Source: Kocuria dechangensis (GTDB lineage Bacteria > Actinomycetota > Actinomycetes > Actinomycetales > Micrococcaceae). Taken from it: a stretch of DNA of 64,000 nucleotides. The position numbers were made by a program, and so were the translations under genes. This document shows, piece after piece, positions 16,760 to 26,141 of this stretch. The stretch spans positions 1-64,000 of the forward strand of contig NZ_BMEQ01000017.1 in NCBI RefSeq assembly GCF_014636775.1, in the 5' to 3' direction. Each line of letters starts with the position of its first letter. Within the stretch, counting starts at the first letter, position 1. Below the pieces are notes generated by a model. The model saw only the letters and a program-made list of their open reading frames with translations. It did no database searches and was not told the DNA's origin.

Positions 16760-18522
16760 GATGCTCCTCCGTTCTCTGTGCTGCGGGGGCCGTGGCCGCC
16801 CTGGTCGGTGAGGCGGGACATGGCCTCGGTCGGTGTGCCGCCGTCGGCGTCGGAGCCGTGGGGGATGTCGGCGGCGGTGCGGCGCCCCCCGGGGCCGGTC
16901 GCGGACAGGGCCTCGGTGGCCGCGGCGTCCACCGCGGCGGCCTGCGCCGTCGTCGGGGGGACGGCGGGCTGGGCCGCGGTGGCGTCGTCCCCGGTGTCCC
17001 GGGCGGAGTCGTCCTCGGCGCGGTCCCCGGTCCGGCGGGCCGCGCGGCGCTCCCGGCGCTCGGCGCGCTCCTGCGCGTCCCGGGCGGCGGCCTCCCGCAG
17101 GGCGGCCTCGTAGGCGGCGACCTCGGCGAGGTCCTCCTCGGTGGCCGGTCCGGTGACCACCGGGCGGCGGGCGGTGTGGGAGATCGCCAGGACGATCGCC
17201 GCGATGATCCAGTTCGACAGCAGCGAGGAGCCGCCGGCGGACATGAACGGCGTGGTCAGCCCGGTCAGCGGGATGAGCCGCGTGACCCCGCCGACCACCA
17301 CGAACAGCTGCAGCACGATGACGGCGGAGAGCCCGGCGGCGAGCAGCTTGCCGAACGCGTCCCGCGTGCCCAGGGCGGCGCGGAAGCCGCGGGTGACGAA
17401 CAGGAAGAACAGCATCAGGATCGCGCTGACGCCGATCAGGCCCAGCTCCTCGCCGAACGCGGTGATGATCATGTCCGAGTTCGCGTAGGAGACGAGGTCC
17501 GGCCGGCCCTGGCCCAGGCCCTGGCCGAACATCCCTCCGGAGGAGAGCCCGAACAGGCCCTGCACGATCTGCGCGGAGCCGCCCGGGGCCCGGTTGTAGA
17601 CCTCCGGGTCGAACGCGTTGAGCCAGGAGTCGAGGCGCGCCGCCACGTGGCCGAAGACCTGGCTGGCGAAGAACCCGCCGGCGGCCACGAGGAGCAGGCC
17701 GATCACGATCCAGCTCAGCCGGCTCGTGGCGAGGTAGATCATGGCCAGGAACAGGCCGAAGAACAGGATCGCGGAGCCCAGGTCGCGCTGGAAGACCAGG
17801 ACGCCGATCGCGATGAGCCACGCGGCGAACATGGGCGCCATGTCCCGGAACCGCGGCAGGCGCACGGGGCCGATCTTCTTGCCGGCCAGCAGGATCAGGT
17901 CACGGTTCGTGGAGAGGTAGCCCGCGAAGAACACGGCCAGGGTGATCTTGGCGACCTCGCCGGGCTGGAAGGTGCGCCCGCCCACCGAGATCCAGATCCG
18001 GGCGCCGTTGAGCTCGAGGCCGAGCCCCGGCAGCAGGGGCAGCAGCAGCAGGACGCCGCTGAGCACCAGGCAGATGTAGGTGATGCGCCGCAGCACCCGG
18101 TGGTCCTTGAGGAACCACAGCACCAGGCCCGCGGCGGCCATGGCGATCGCGGTCCACAGCACCTGCGAGCCCGCGGCGGCCTGGTCCGTGGTCAGGTCGA
18201 TGCGGTGGATCATGGCGATCCCCAGGCCGTTGAGGGCGACCACGACGGGCAGGACGTAGGGGTCGGCGTACTTCGCGCGCAGCCGCAGGACCACGTGCAG
18301 CACCAGCGAGCCGATGCCGAGCACGAGGCCCGAGGCGAGGATGTGCTCGTTCTCGGAGGCGAGCCGCTCGGGGTCCACCAGGATGTTGGCGCCCACGCCG
18401 ATGCCCACGGCGACGACCAGCAGCAGCAGCTCCGTGAACCGGCGGGGCTTCTGCACGGGCCCGGCCGTCCCCGCGGCGGAGGACGCCGCGGGGACGGAGG
18501 ACGGTGCGGGAACGGTGCTCAT
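16756..18522 (-). CDS. rodA: FtsW/RodA/SpoVE-family peptidoglycan glycosyltransferase
   Basis: 588 aa. SEDS-family polytopic membrane protein with about 12 predicted helices. Family blocks are visible: [34 protein letters not shown] and [13 protein letters not shown], then [17 protein letters not shown] near the C-terminal helix. It polymerises lipid II and works with PbpA. The last ~110 residues form an Arg/Glu/Ala then Asp/Ala/Thr-rich cytosolic tail, longer than in E. coli RodA (370 aa), suggesting a regulatory region. ATG at 18522 overlaps the pstP stop (ATGA). Confidence 0.93.
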   Translation of the reverse strand: MSTVPAPSSVPAASSAAGTAGPVQKPRRFTELLLLVVAVGIGVGANILVDPERLASENEHILASGLVLGIGSLVLHVVLRLRAKYADPYVLPVVVALNGLGIAMIHRIDLTTDQAAAGSQVLWTAIAMAAAGLVLWFLKDHRVLRRITYICLVLSGVLLLLPLLPGLGLELNGARIWISVGGRTFQPGEVAKITLAVFFAGYLSTNRDLILLAGKKIGPVRLPRFRDMAPMFAAWLIAIGVLVFQRDLGSAILFFGLFLAMIYLATSRLSWIVIGLLLVAAGGFFASQVFGHVAARLDSWLNAFDPEVYNRAPGGSAQIVQGLFGLSSGGMFGQGLGQGRPDLVSYANSDMIITAFGEELGLIGVSAILMLFFLFVTRGFRAALGTRDAFGKLLAAGLSAVIVLQLFVVVGGVTRLIPLTGLTTPFMSAGGSSLLSNWIIAAIVLAISHTARRPVVTGPATEEDLAEVAAYEAALREAAARDAQERAERRERRAARRTGDRAEDDSARDTGDDATAAQPAVPPTTAQAAAVDAAATEALSATGPGGRRTAADIPHGSDADGGTPTEAMSRLTDQGGHGPRSTENGGAS

Positions 18523-20042
18523 CGGCCACCTCCCGGGCTCGCGGTGGGCGAGGGCGCGGGGCTGGTGGGCCCCGGCGGCTCGGTGGCGCGCCGGACCGTG
18601 CCCGTGGGCCGCGGCTCGGGGGTCGGGCCGGCGTCCTCGGGGGCGGACTGGCGCAGCCCGCCCACGATCCGCTCGGCCTCCTCGAGGCTGTCCGCGGGGA
18701 TCGCGTTGCGCACGCGGTCCTGGGCGAAGCTCGGCAGGTCCTCGACCCGCAGGTCGGTGGTCCGCTCGAGCTCGCTCAGGCTCACGGGGCCCAGCGTCTG
18801 GGAGACGCCGTTGTAGATGGCCACGCGGCCCTGGTCCTCGGCCACGTAGTACTGCCCGGAGATCCAGCTCTTGGCCAGCCAGCCGCCCGCGACCAGGAGC
18901 AGGCCGACCGTGGCCAGCGCCAGGACGGTCACGGCACGGCGGCGTCGGCGCCGGCGCGGGGAGGGCTGCGCCGCGGCCTCCGCCCGGTGCAGCGCCGACT
19001 CGACCTCCTGGGGGTCGGCCAGGGTGTCCGGGGAGGAGGTCTCGACGAGGGTCGCCCGCCGCTGCAGCACGCTGTCGCTGACGGTGGGGATGCGCCCCGT
19101 CTGGGTCGCGTTGGCCGCCGCGCCCACCAGCAGGTGGGGGCGGGCCGCCAGGTCGCGGCGCAGCACGGCGGCGGAGGACTCGGCGGGCGTGTGCGGGGCG
19201 GTGACGGGCTCCGCCGGGGCGCCCTCCGCCGTGAGCTCGTCCGAGGTGCGGGCGGTCTCCGGGTCCGGGACCTCTCCGCTGGCCTCGCCGGCCTGCGGGG
19301 CGACGGGGGCGTCGTCGTCGGTCTCGAAGACCTGCACCACGACCACGGTGACGTTGTCGGGGGCCCCGCGGTCCAGGGTCAGCTCCACGAGGGTGTCCAC
19401 GATCTGATTGAGGTTCCCGGTGGAGCGCAGGACAGACTCGATGGTCTCCGGGCGCACGACGGCGTTGAGCCCGTCCGAGCACAGCAGCCAGCGCTCGCCG
19501 ACCTGGGGGCGCAGCACCTCCACGTCGATCTCCGGGGAGGCGTCGACGTCCCCGAGCACGCGCATCAGGACGTTCTTGTGCGGGTGGGCCTCGGCCTCGT
19601 CGGGGCGCAGCCGGCCCTCGTCGATGAGCCGCTGCACGAAGGTGTGGTCGCGGGTGACCTGCCGGAACTCCTGCTCCCGCAGCCGGTAGGCGCGGGAGTC
19701 CCCGATGTGGGCGAGGACCACGTCCTCGCCGTCCGCGAGCAGGGCCGTGACGGTGGTGCCCATCCCGCCGAGGCGGGGATTGCCGGCCACGAGCTTGACG
19801 AGGTTCTGGTTGGCGTTCTGGATCTCGTCCGCGAGCACCGTGGCGCCCTCGCCGTGGTGGTCGGGGCGGTCCAGGGCCGTGAGGTCGATGACCGCGGAGG
19901 CCGAGGCGACGTCACCGCCCACGTGCCCGCCCATGCCGTCGGCCACCACGGCCAGGAAGCGCCCGGCGTAGGCCGAGTCGTCGTTCTTGGAACGGACCCG
20001 GCCCACGTCGGAGCGCGCGGCGTAGCGGAAGGCGACTCCCAT
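18519..20042 (-). CDS. pstP: PP2C-type serine/threonine phosphatase PstP
   Basis: 507 aa. PPM phosphatase domain ~1-240: RSDVGRVRSKNDDS, VVADGMGGHVGGDVAS (metal Asp), GMGTTV, HIGDSRAYRL, LLCSDGLN and GAPDNVTVVVV, all the metal-binding and core motifs. An acidic/Pro linker leads to a poly-Arg patch and one TM helix (about 365-388), then ~115 extracellular residues ending in a Pro/Ser/Thr tail. It is the sole partner phosphatase for PknA/PknB and reverses their phosphorylations. ATG at 20042 follows fhaB by 3 nt. Confidence 0.94.
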   Translation of the reverse strand: MGVAFRYAARSDVGRVRSKNDDSAYAGRFLAVVADGMGGHVGGDVASASAVIDLTALDRPDHHGEGATVLADEIQNANQNLVKLVAGNPRLGGMGTTVTALLADGEDVVLAHIGDSRAYRLREQEFRQVTRDHTFVQRLIDEGRLRPDEAEAHPHKNVLMRVLGDVDASPEIDVEVLRPQVGERWLLCSDGLNAVVRPETIESVLRSTGNLNQIVDTLVELTLDRGAPDNVTVVVVQVFETDDDAPVAPQAGEASGEVPDPETARTSDELTAEGAPAEPVTAPHTPAESSAAVLRRDLAARPHLLVGAAANATQTGRIPTVSDSVLQRRATLVETSSPDTLADPQEVESALHRAEAAAQPSPRRRRRRRAVTVLALATVGLLLVAGGWLAKSWISGQYYVAEDQGRVAIYNGVSQTLGPVSLSELERTTDLRVEDLPSFAQDRVRNAIPADSLEEAERIVGGLRQSAPEDAGPTPEPRPTGTVRRATEPPGPTSPAPSPTASPGGGR

Positions 20043-20045
20043 GCG

Positions 20046-20561
20046 TCAGGGCCTCAGTTCCAGGACGGTCTTGCCCACCCGGAACGGGGTCCCGGCGTCG
20101 AGGGGCACGGCCCGGCTGAGGCGCTGCTGGCCCACGTAGGTGCCGTTGGTGGAGCCGAGGTCCTCCAGGAACCAGCGGGAGCCCTGGGGGAAGAGCCGGG
20201 CGTGGCGCCCGGAGGCGTAGTCGTCGCCCAGCGGGACGGTGGCCTCGGGGGAGCGGCCCAGCAGGACGGGCGCGCTGCCGAGGGGGTAGCTGCGGCCGCG
20301 CAGGGGGCCCTCGAGCACCACGAGGGTCTGCGGCCGGGCGCGCTGCCCCGTGGGGACGCCGCCGGCCGGGGGCACCGCCGCGGTCTCCGGGGCGCTGCTC
20401 CCGCCGCCGCGCCGGCGCTCCGGGCGGGACCGGGTCAGCGCGGCCGGGAGCTTCCCGCCGACCGCCAGGTCACGGCCCTGGCTGGCGACGATGCTGAAGA
20501 TGAAGATCCACAGGAGGGCCAGGAAGCCGAAGCGGAGGAGGGTGACGGTCAGTTCGGACAT
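20046..20561 (-). CDS. fhaB: FHA-domain protein FhaB (FipA)
   Basis: 171 aa. An N-terminal TM helix (about 5-27, LLRFGFLALLWIFIFSIVAS) anchors a Pro/Gly linker and a C-terminal phosphothreonine-binding FHA domain (~85-171): LGRSPEATV, SGRHARL, LEDLGSTNGTYV. It would bind phosphorylated kinases or substrates and link the signalling cassette to division, as FipA does with FtsZ/FtsQ in mycobacteria. Its ATG directly follows the fhaA stop with no gap (TGA-ATG), so the two are coupled. Confidence 0.9.
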   Translation of the reverse strand: MSELTVTLLRFGFLALLWIFIFSIVASQGRDLAVGGKLPAALTRSRPERRRGGGSSAPETAAVPPAGGVPTGQRARPQTLVVLEGPLRGRSYPLGSAPVLLGRSPEATVPLGDDYASGRHARLFPQGSRWFLEDLGSTNGTYVGQQRLSRAVPLDAGTPFRVGKTVLELRP

Positions 20562-21332
20562 TCAGCGGTTCCCCTTCGGGGTCAGGAGGCGGAATGTGAT
20601 CCTGGTGCGTCCCATCGTGATGACGGACCCGTTCACCAGCTCGGTGCGTCCGATCACCCGCTCCCCGTCCACGTAGGAACCGTTGGTCGAGCCGAGGTCC
20701 ACGGCCACGAAGTGCTCGCCCTGGCGCCGGATCTCGAGGTGCTTGCGCGAGACCCCGGTGTCCTCCACGGTGATGTCGGCCTCCGCGGAGCGGCCCAGCA
20801 CGATCGAGTCCGCGTTGATGGAGAACCGCTCGCCGGCCACGTCCAGCACCGGGATCCAGTACTGGGCGGGCGTGGCCTGCGTCGGCTCGTCCTCCTCGCG
20901 GCGGTGGCCGCGGGCGATCCGGTGCCCGCTCGGCGTGGCGGGCGTGTTGGGGGACTCGGGGGTGCGCTGGGCCGAGGAGTGGATCCGGAACTCGCCCGGC
21001 TCCACCTCGGGGTTGCGGGTGAAGGAGACCTTCACCGCTCCCTGCAGGGTGTAGGCCTGGCTGCGCGCGTGCTTGATCACGACGTCGCACAGCTCCTCCG
21101 CCAGCGGCGTGCCCCAGTCCTGGGCGCGCGGGAAGTCCTCGTCGGAGAACTCCACGACGAAGACGTTGGGGGCCATGGTGCGGCCCGCGGAGATCGTGAA
21201 GGCCTCCTGGTCCAGCTCGCGCCGCAGGGCGCTGGCGATCTCGACCGCCTCCACGCGCTTGCGGGAGCCCGTGGCGAAGGCGGCGCGGACGGCCTTCTCG
21301 ATGTTCTTCTCGAGGCTTTCGAGGAATCCCAT
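20562..21332 (-). CDS. fhaA: DUF3662 and FHA-domain protein FhaA
   Basis: 256 aa. The N-terminal DUF3662 domain (~1-125, beginning GFLESLEKNIEKAVRAAFATG) is joined by a ~35-residue linker to a C-terminal FHA domain (~160-250): LGRSAEADITV, SRKHLEIRR, DLGSTNGSYVDGERV. In mycobacteria the FhaA FHA domain binds the phosphorylated pseudokinase region of MviN (MurJ) and restrains peptidoglycan synthesis. It is the first gene of the seven-gene minus-strand operon, so the promoter should lie within 21333-21450. GGAGG precedes the ATG. Confidence 0.92.
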   Translation of the reverse strand: MGFLESLEKNIEKAVRAAFATGSRKRVEAVEIASALRRELDQEAFTISAGRTMAPNVFVVEFSDEDFPRAQDWGTPLAEELCDVVIKHARSQAYTLQGAVKVSFTRNPEVEPGEFRIHSSAQRTPESPNTPATPSGHRIARGHRREEDEPTQATPAQYWIPVLDVAGERFSINADSIVLGRSAEADITVEDTGVSRKHLEIRRQGEHFVAVDLGSTNGSYVDGERVIGRTELVNGSVITMGRTRITFRLLTPKGNR

Positions 21333-21493
21333 GCCGCCTCCTTCCTGGCGTCGATCGCGGTGCGCATGCCCGCAGTCCCGGGTCAGGCGTTCTCCAGGAT
21401 AGTAGACGTGACGCCTGGGAGCCCGGTCGGCGGGCCGGAGCGGCCCGGCCGGGTCTCTTCCCTCCCGCGCCCCCGGGGGCGCATCATGGCGTG

Positions 21494-22201
21494 ATGAAGC
21501 ACACTGATCACAAGCGCGCGACGCTCTCGGCCCTCGCGGTCTCGGTACTCCTGCTGGCCGGGTGCGGCGACGGCGGCGGCACCGGCGGCGAGGAGCCCAC
21601 CGACGGGGCCGGGACGAGCGCGCCGGCCGAGCCCACCGCCACCGGGGACGAGACCGGCGACGCCACGGCCACGCCCTCGGGCACCGCGAGCCCCGACGAC
21701 GACGAGAGCGCCACGCCGTCCGGCACCGCCACCGCCGACGACGACGAGAGCGCCACCGCCACGCCCTCGGGCACGGCGGGCGCCGCCCGGGAGGCCGACA
21801 CCCTGGCCGCCGCCGTCGCCACCGCCGAGGAGGCCGTGGGCGGCGACGCGCAGGCGTTCGAGCTGGGCCGCGAGGACAGCCCGGCCAGCTGGGAGACCAG
21901 CGTGGCCTCGGGGGAGCGGGAGCACGAGGTCTACGTCTCCGAGGACGGGGCCGAGGTGATCAGCCAGGAGGAGGGCGAGCTCGACGCCGACGACCGCGAG
22001 CGGCTGGGCCGGGTCCAGGTCCCCCTGGAGGACGCCCTGCGCACGGCGCTGGGGACGGTCGGCGGCACGCTCGACGAGGCCCAGCTCGACACGGAGGACG
22101 GCGTCACCGTGTGGGAGATCGACATCGACGAGCCGGACGGCAACTCCGTGGACGTGTACGTGAACGTCGAGGACGGCTCTGTGCTCAAGATCGACCGCTG
22201 A
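21494..22201 (+). CDS. PepSY-type lipoprotein with Thr/Ser/Asp-rich linker
   Basis: 235 aa from ATG at 21494 (a GTG at 21491 is also in frame; no clear ribosome site favours either). Lipoprotein signal with lipobox LLAGC; mature Cys at about 24. Residues ~30-95 are a low-complexity Thr/Ser/Gly/Asp linker built on an imperfect 42-bp DNA repeat. The rest looks like two PepSY-like modules: one ends HEVYVSEDGAEVI, the second ends SVDVYVNVEDGSVLKIDR. PepSY lipoproteins are small extracellular inhibitory or sensor proteins of unknown specific role. Separated by 4 nt from the MFS gene, so probably co-transcribed. Confidence 0.75.
   Translation: MKHTDHKRATLSALAVSVLLLAGCGDGGGTGGEEPTDGAGTSAPAEPTATGDETGDATATPSGTASPDDDESATPSGTATADDDESATATPSGTAGAAREADTLAAAVATAEEAVGGDAQAFELGREDSPASWETSVASGEREHEVYVSEDGAEVISQEEGELDADDRERLGRVQVPLEDALRTALGTVGGTLDEAQLDTEDGVTVWEIDIDEPDGNSVDVYVNVEDGSVLKIDR
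21671..21754 (+). repeat. Two 42-bp in-frame tandem repeats in the lipoprotein linker
   Basis: Copies 21671-21712 and 21713-21754 share ACGCC-TC-GGCACCGC at the start and GACGACGACGAGAGCGCC at the end, encoding two similar 14-residue Thr/Pro/Ser/Asp units. A partial third copy begins at about 21761. Such repeats can change copy number and so the linker length. Confidence 0.75.
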
Positions 22202-22205
22202 CCCG

Positions 22206-23801
22206 GTGGCCGCCGCCGTGCCGGGGCGCGCCGAGCGCCGCCGGCTGCAGCTCACGTTCGCCGGGCTGCTGATGTCGGTCCTGCTGGCCGCCCTCGACCA
22301 GACGATCGTGGCCACCGCCCTGCCCTCGATCGTGGGGGACCTCAACGGGCTGGAGCACATCTCCTGGGTGATCACCTCCTACGTGCTGGCCTCCACCGTG
22401 GGCCTGCCCGTCTACGGCAAGCTCGGCGACCTGTACGGGCGCAAACGGGTCTTCCAGGCGGCCATCGTCGTGTTCCTCCTGGGCTCGATGCTGTGCGGGA
22501 TCGCCCAGGACATGGGCCAGCTCGTGGTGTTCCGGGCGCTGCAGGGCCTGGGCGGCGGCGGGCTGTTCATCGGCGCGCAGGCCGTCATCGCCGACCTCGT
22601 CTCCCCCCGCGAGCGGGGCAAGTACATGGGCGTGATCGGGGCGGCGTTCGGGCTGGCCTCCGTGAGCGGGCCCCTCCTCGGCGGGTTCCTCACCGACGTC
22701 GCCAGCTGGCGGTGGGTGTTCTACATCAACCTCCCCCTCGGCATCGCCTCCCTCCTGTTCGTCCAGGCCTTCCTGCACCTGCCCCCGGTGCCGCGGGCGG
22801 CCCCGCGCCTGGACTACCTGGGCACGCTGCTGCTCGCGGCCGCGAGCGTGGCCGTCGTGCTGCTCACGAGCTGGGCCGGCACCGTCCACCCGTGGGGCAG
22901 CCCCCGGATCCTGGGGCTCGCCGCGGCCTCCGTGGTGCTCGGCGGGCTGTTCGTGCTCGTGGAGCGGCGCGCGGCGGAGCCGATCATCCCGCTGCACCTG
23001 CTGCGCGACCGCGACTTCCTGGTCCCCACCGGCGCCGCGGTGTGCACGGGCGTGCTGATGTTCGCGACCATCTCCTACCTGCCCACCTTCCTGCAGATGG
23101 TCAACGGGGCCTCCGCCACGCGGGCCGGGCTGATGATGATCCCGATGACGCTCGGCATGCTCGTGGGCACGATCGGCACCGGCCAGCTCATCGCCCGGAG
23201 CGGCCGGTACAAGGTGTGGCCCGTGCTCGGTTCCGTGGTGATGGCCGCGGGACTGGTCGCGCTGTCCCGCATCGACGCGACCACGCCCTACTGGTTCACG
23301 GCGGCCGGGATGACGGTGATGGGCTTCGGCATCGGCTGCCTGCTGCAGAACCTGGTGCTCATCGTGCAGAACGCCGCGCCGCGCCAGGAGGTGGGCGCGG
23401 CCACCTCCTCCTCGAACTACTTCCGCCAGATCGGGGCGTCGTTCGGGATCTCCGTGTTCGGCTCCGTGTTCGTCGCCCGGCTCGGCGACGAGCTCGCGGC
23501 CTCCGCGCCGGGCGCTCCCGCACTGCCGGTCGAGGACCTCAACGCCCTGAGCCCGCAGGTCCTCGCCGGGCTGCCCGCCCCCGTCCAGGACGCCGTGGCG
23601 CACGCGTTCGGCGAGGCCCTGCCGCCAATCTTCCTCCTCGGGCTCCCCGTGGCGGCGCTGTGCCTGGTGCTGACGCTGCGCATCCGGGAGATCCCGCTCG
23701 GCACGGGCACGGGCACGGGCGTGGACGCGGCGCCGGCGGGACCGCCCGCGGAGGCCCCCGAGGAGAGCCCCGGACGGTCCCCGGGGCGCGCCGGGGGCTG
23801 A
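22206..23801 (+). CDS. MFS transporter, DHA2 (EmrB/QacA) family, 14 TM helices
   Basis: 531 aa. Drug:H+ antiporter pattern. TM1 block LAALDQTIVATALPSIVGDL (motif D1) and motif A GKLGDLYGRKRVF after TM2 are plain, and FRALQGLGGGGLFIGAQAVI matches motif B. The QIGASFGISVFGSVF stretch is typical of late helices. It probably exports lipophilic drugs or cations; the substrate is unknown. GTG at 22206 is 4 nt after the lipoprotein stop and has no clear ribosome site, consistent with coupling. The C-terminus is a Gly/Pro-rich tail with a short repeated GTGTGTG. Confidence 0.88.
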   Translation: MAAAVPGRAERRRLQLTFAGLLMSVLLAALDQTIVATALPSIVGDLNGLEHISWVITSYVLASTVGLPVYGKLGDLYGRKRVFQAAIVVFLLGSMLCGIAQDMGQLVVFRALQGLGGGGLFIGAQAVIADLVSPRERGKYMGVIGAAFGLASVSGPLLGGFLTDVASWRWVFYINLPLGIASLLFVQAFLHLPPVPRAAPRLDYLGTLLLAAASVAVVLLTSWAGTVHPWGSPRILGLAAASVVLGGLFVLVERRAAEPIIPLHLLRDRDFLVPTGAAVCTGVLMFATISYLPTFLQMVNGASATRAGLMMIPMTLGMLVGTIGTGQLIARSGRYKVWPVLGSVVMAAGLVALSRIDATTPYWFTAAGMTVMGFGIGCLLQNLVLIVQNAAPRQEVGAATSSSNYFRQIGASFGISVFGSVFVARLGDELAASAPGAPALPVEDLNALSPQVLAGLPAPVQDAVAHAFGEALPPIFLLGLPVAALCLVLTLRIREIPLGTGTGTGVDAAPAGPPAEAPEESPGRSPGRAGG

Positions 23802-23882
23802 TCCGCCGGGGGCGCCTGGCTAGGCTGGGGCCGGAACCGCCGTCCGGTGCCGCACGCGCCCGCCGAAGCCGAGGAGCAGCCC

Positions 23883-24362
23883 ATGACCGATCCGCGCCCC
23901 TTCACCACCGCCGACCTCTACGACGAGCGCGGGGAGCAGCTGATGTCCTGCCCGCGCCAGTTCCTCGACCTGGGCGGGGTGCCCGCGTTCACCGGTCCGG
24001 TGCGCACCATCCGCTGCTTTCAGGACAACGGCCTGGTCAAGGCCGTGCTCAACTCCCCGGGGGAGGGCGCGGTCCTCGTGGTCGACGGCCACGGCTCCAT
24101 GGGCACCGCGCTGATGGGGGACATGATCGCCGAGGCCGCCGTGCGCAACGGCTGGGCCGGGGTGATCATCAACGGACCGGTGCGGGACCGCACGGCGCTC
24201 GCGGAGCTGCCGCTGGGGATCAAGGCCCTGGGCTCCAACCCGCGCAAGTCCGCCAAGGACGGCGTCGGCGAGCAGGACGTCCCGGTGGTCATCGAGGGCA
24301 CCACGTTCGTGCCCGGCCGCACGGTGTGGGCGGACGAGGACGGGATCCTCGTCGAGAGCTGA
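23883..24362 (+). CDS. rraA: RraA family protein (ribonuclease E activity regulator / HMG aldolase fold)
   Basis: 159 aa. RraA-like fold: the central segment VLVVDGHGSMGTALMGDMIAEAAVRNGWAGVIINGPVRD carries the family's conserved Gly-rich loop and the RD pair, followed by LPLGIKALGSNPRKS. Proteins of this family either inhibit RNase E or act as metal-dependent 4-hydroxy-4-methyl-2-oxoglutarate/oxaloacetate aldolases; the G-x(20)-R-D-type site favours the lyase activity, and the name rraA is by family only. ATG at 23883 with GAGGAGC upstream; an in-frame upstream ATG at 23847 is less likely. It is convergent with the amidohydrolase gene. Confidence 0.85.
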   Translation: MTDPRPFTTADLYDERGEQLMSCPRQFLDLGGVPAFTGPVRTIRCFQDNGLVKAVLNSPGEGAVLVVDGHGSMGTALMGDMIAEAAVRNGWAGVIINGPVRDRTALAELPLGIKALGSNPRKSAKDGVGEQDVPVVIEGTTFVPGRTVWADEDGILVES

Positions 24363-24404
24363 GCGCCGCCGGCCCGCGGGACGCCGCGCCGCAGCCCCCG
24401 GTCC

Positions 24405-26039
24405 TCAGGCGCGGTGGGTCGCCACCCCGCCGCGGTAGGTCGCGGCGATCCCGATGTGCTCCACCGACCCGCCGCGCCGGTGCACCTCCAGCGGGTTCTC
24501 CTCCAGCACCACGAGGTCGGCGAGCTTGCCGGGGGCCAGCGTGCCGATCCGGTCGCCCATCCCGAGGGCCTTCGCCGCCTCGCAGGTGTGGGCGGCCAGG
24601 GCCTCGAGGATCCCGAGGCGCTCGGCGGCGGGGCCGAACCGCCGGCCGTCCCCGTCGAGCCGGTCGGTCCAGGCCTGCACGGAGCGCAGGACGTCGCCGT
24701 CGGCCACGGGACGGTCGGAGCTGCCCGCGACCCGCACCCCGGCGTCGAGGAAGCTGCGGCCGCGGTAGGTCCAGTCCGAGCGCTCCGGGCCCAGGAGGCG
24801 GCGGAACTGGGCGGCCATGGGGCGCAGGAACCCGATCTGGGGGGTCACGACGATCCCGGCGGCGGCGAGACGGGGGAGCTGGTCCGGGCGGACGATGCTC
24901 GCGTGCTCGATCCGGTTGGGGAACCGGCGGCGGCCGTGGGCCCGCTGGCACTGCTCCAGGACGTCGATCGCGAAGTCGATCGCGCGGTCCCCGATCGCGT
25001 GGGCGGCCACCGACCACCCGGCCCGGTAGGCGGCGCGGACCGCCGCGGCCATCCGCTCGGGGTCGTCCTGGAACCACCCCGTGGAGTGGCCGGATCCGCA
25101 GAACGCCTCGGTCACCGCCGCGCTCTCGCCCAGTAGGGAGCCGTCGACGAAGACCTTGACCGGCCCGAGCATCAGCTCGTCGTCGCCGAAGCCGGTGCGC
25201 AGCCCCAGGTCCAGGCCGCGGACGTCGTCGTCCGCCCCGCCGAGGCCGCCGATCCCGTGCAGGACGTCCAGGACGGGCATCACCTGGGCGCGGGCGTGCA
25301 GGGCGCCGCTCTCGCGGGCGCGCTGGTAGGCGAGCAGCTCGGAGGGGTTGTGGCCGATCCACCCGCCGCCCACCCCGGCCTCCGCGAAGGTGGTGATGCC
25401 CTCGGCCGCGTAGCGGGCGGTGGCGCGGTCCAGCGCGGCCACGATCTTCTCGACCGGGTGGGGGCGGAACAGCTCCTGCACCACGGCCTGGGCGGTCTCC
25501 TCCACGAGCCCGGTGGCGCGGCCCGCGGCGTCGCGGCCGACCCGCCCGCCCTCGGGGTCCGGGACGCCGGGGTCGAGGATCCCGGCGCGGCGCAGGGCCT
25601 CGGAGTTGACCACGGCGGCGTGCCCGGAGGTGTGGCGGACGAACAGGGGCGTGCCGCCGGTGATCCGGTCGAGGACGTCGAGCTCCGGCAGGGCCCCGCC
25701 CACGGCTCCGGGGTAGAAGCCGGTGGCCATGAGCCACGGCTCGTCGGCGGGCTTCTGCGCCATGCCCCGCTCCAGGGCCGCGTAGAGCCCGTCGAGGGAG
25801 GTGCACCCGGAGAGGTCCACCTCGGCCAGGCCGAGCCCGAACCAGGTGGTGTGGCAGTGGGCGTCGACGAAGCCCGGCAGCACGGTCCGCCCGCCCAGGT
25901 CCACGGTCTGGGCCGCCGGCAGGTCCGGCTCGTCGAGGGCCACGATCCGCCCGCCGAGCACGCCGAGGCCGGAGGCGGCGGGCCGGCGCGGGTCCATGGT
26001 GAGGACGTCGGCGTTGACGAGCAGGAGGTCGAGCTGCAT
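24405..26039 (-). CDS. Amidohydrolase family protein (YtcJ-like)
   Basis: 544 aa. The N-terminal beta-sandwich is followed by a TIM-barrel: metal site LPGFVDAHCHTTWFGLG early, FVRHTSGHAAVVNSEALR mid-way, AHAIGDRAID and NRIEHASIVRPD for later His ligands, and GSSDRPV near the end, with a final GKLADLVVLEENP. This is the YtcJ-like amidohydrolase-3 group, hydrolysing C-N bonds of unknown substrates. The ATG at 26039 follows AGGAAAGG. Divergent from gamma-glutamyltransferase across ~100 bp, hinting at linked amine or peptide turnover; that link is inference. Confidence 0.88.
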   Translation of the reverse strand: MQLDLLLVNADVLTMDPRRPAASGLGVLGGRIVALDEPDLPAAQTVDLGGRTVLPGFVDAHCHTTWFGLGLAEVDLSGCTSLDGLYAALERGMAQKPADEPWLMATGFYPGAVGGALPELDVLDRITGGTPLFVRHTSGHAAVVNSEALRRAGILDPGVPDPEGGRVGRDAAGRATGLVEETAQAVVQELFRPHPVEKIVAALDRATARYAAEGITTFAEAGVGGGWIGHNPSELLAYQRARESGALHARAQVMPVLDVLHGIGGLGGADDDVRGLDLGLRTGFGDDELMLGPVKVFVDGSLLGESAAVTEAFCGSGHSTGWFQDDPERMAAAVRAAYRAGWSVAAHAIGDRAIDFAIDVLEQCQRAHGRRRFPNRIEHASIVRPDQLPRLAAAGIVVTPQIGFLRPMAAQFRRLLGPERSDWTYRGRSFLDAGVRVAGSSDRPVADGDVLRSVQAWTDRLDGDGRRFGPAAERLGILEALAAHTCEAAKALGMGDRIGTLAPGKLADLVVLEENPLEVHRRGGSVEHIGIAATYRGGVATHRA

Positions 26040-26141
26040 CGGGGTCCTTTCCTGGGCGTGGCCCGTGGTGCCCCCATCGTCGCACCGTCCGTCCCCAGGG
26101 TTAGCCTGGGAGCCCCGCGCCGCCGCGAGACAGGACCCGCC

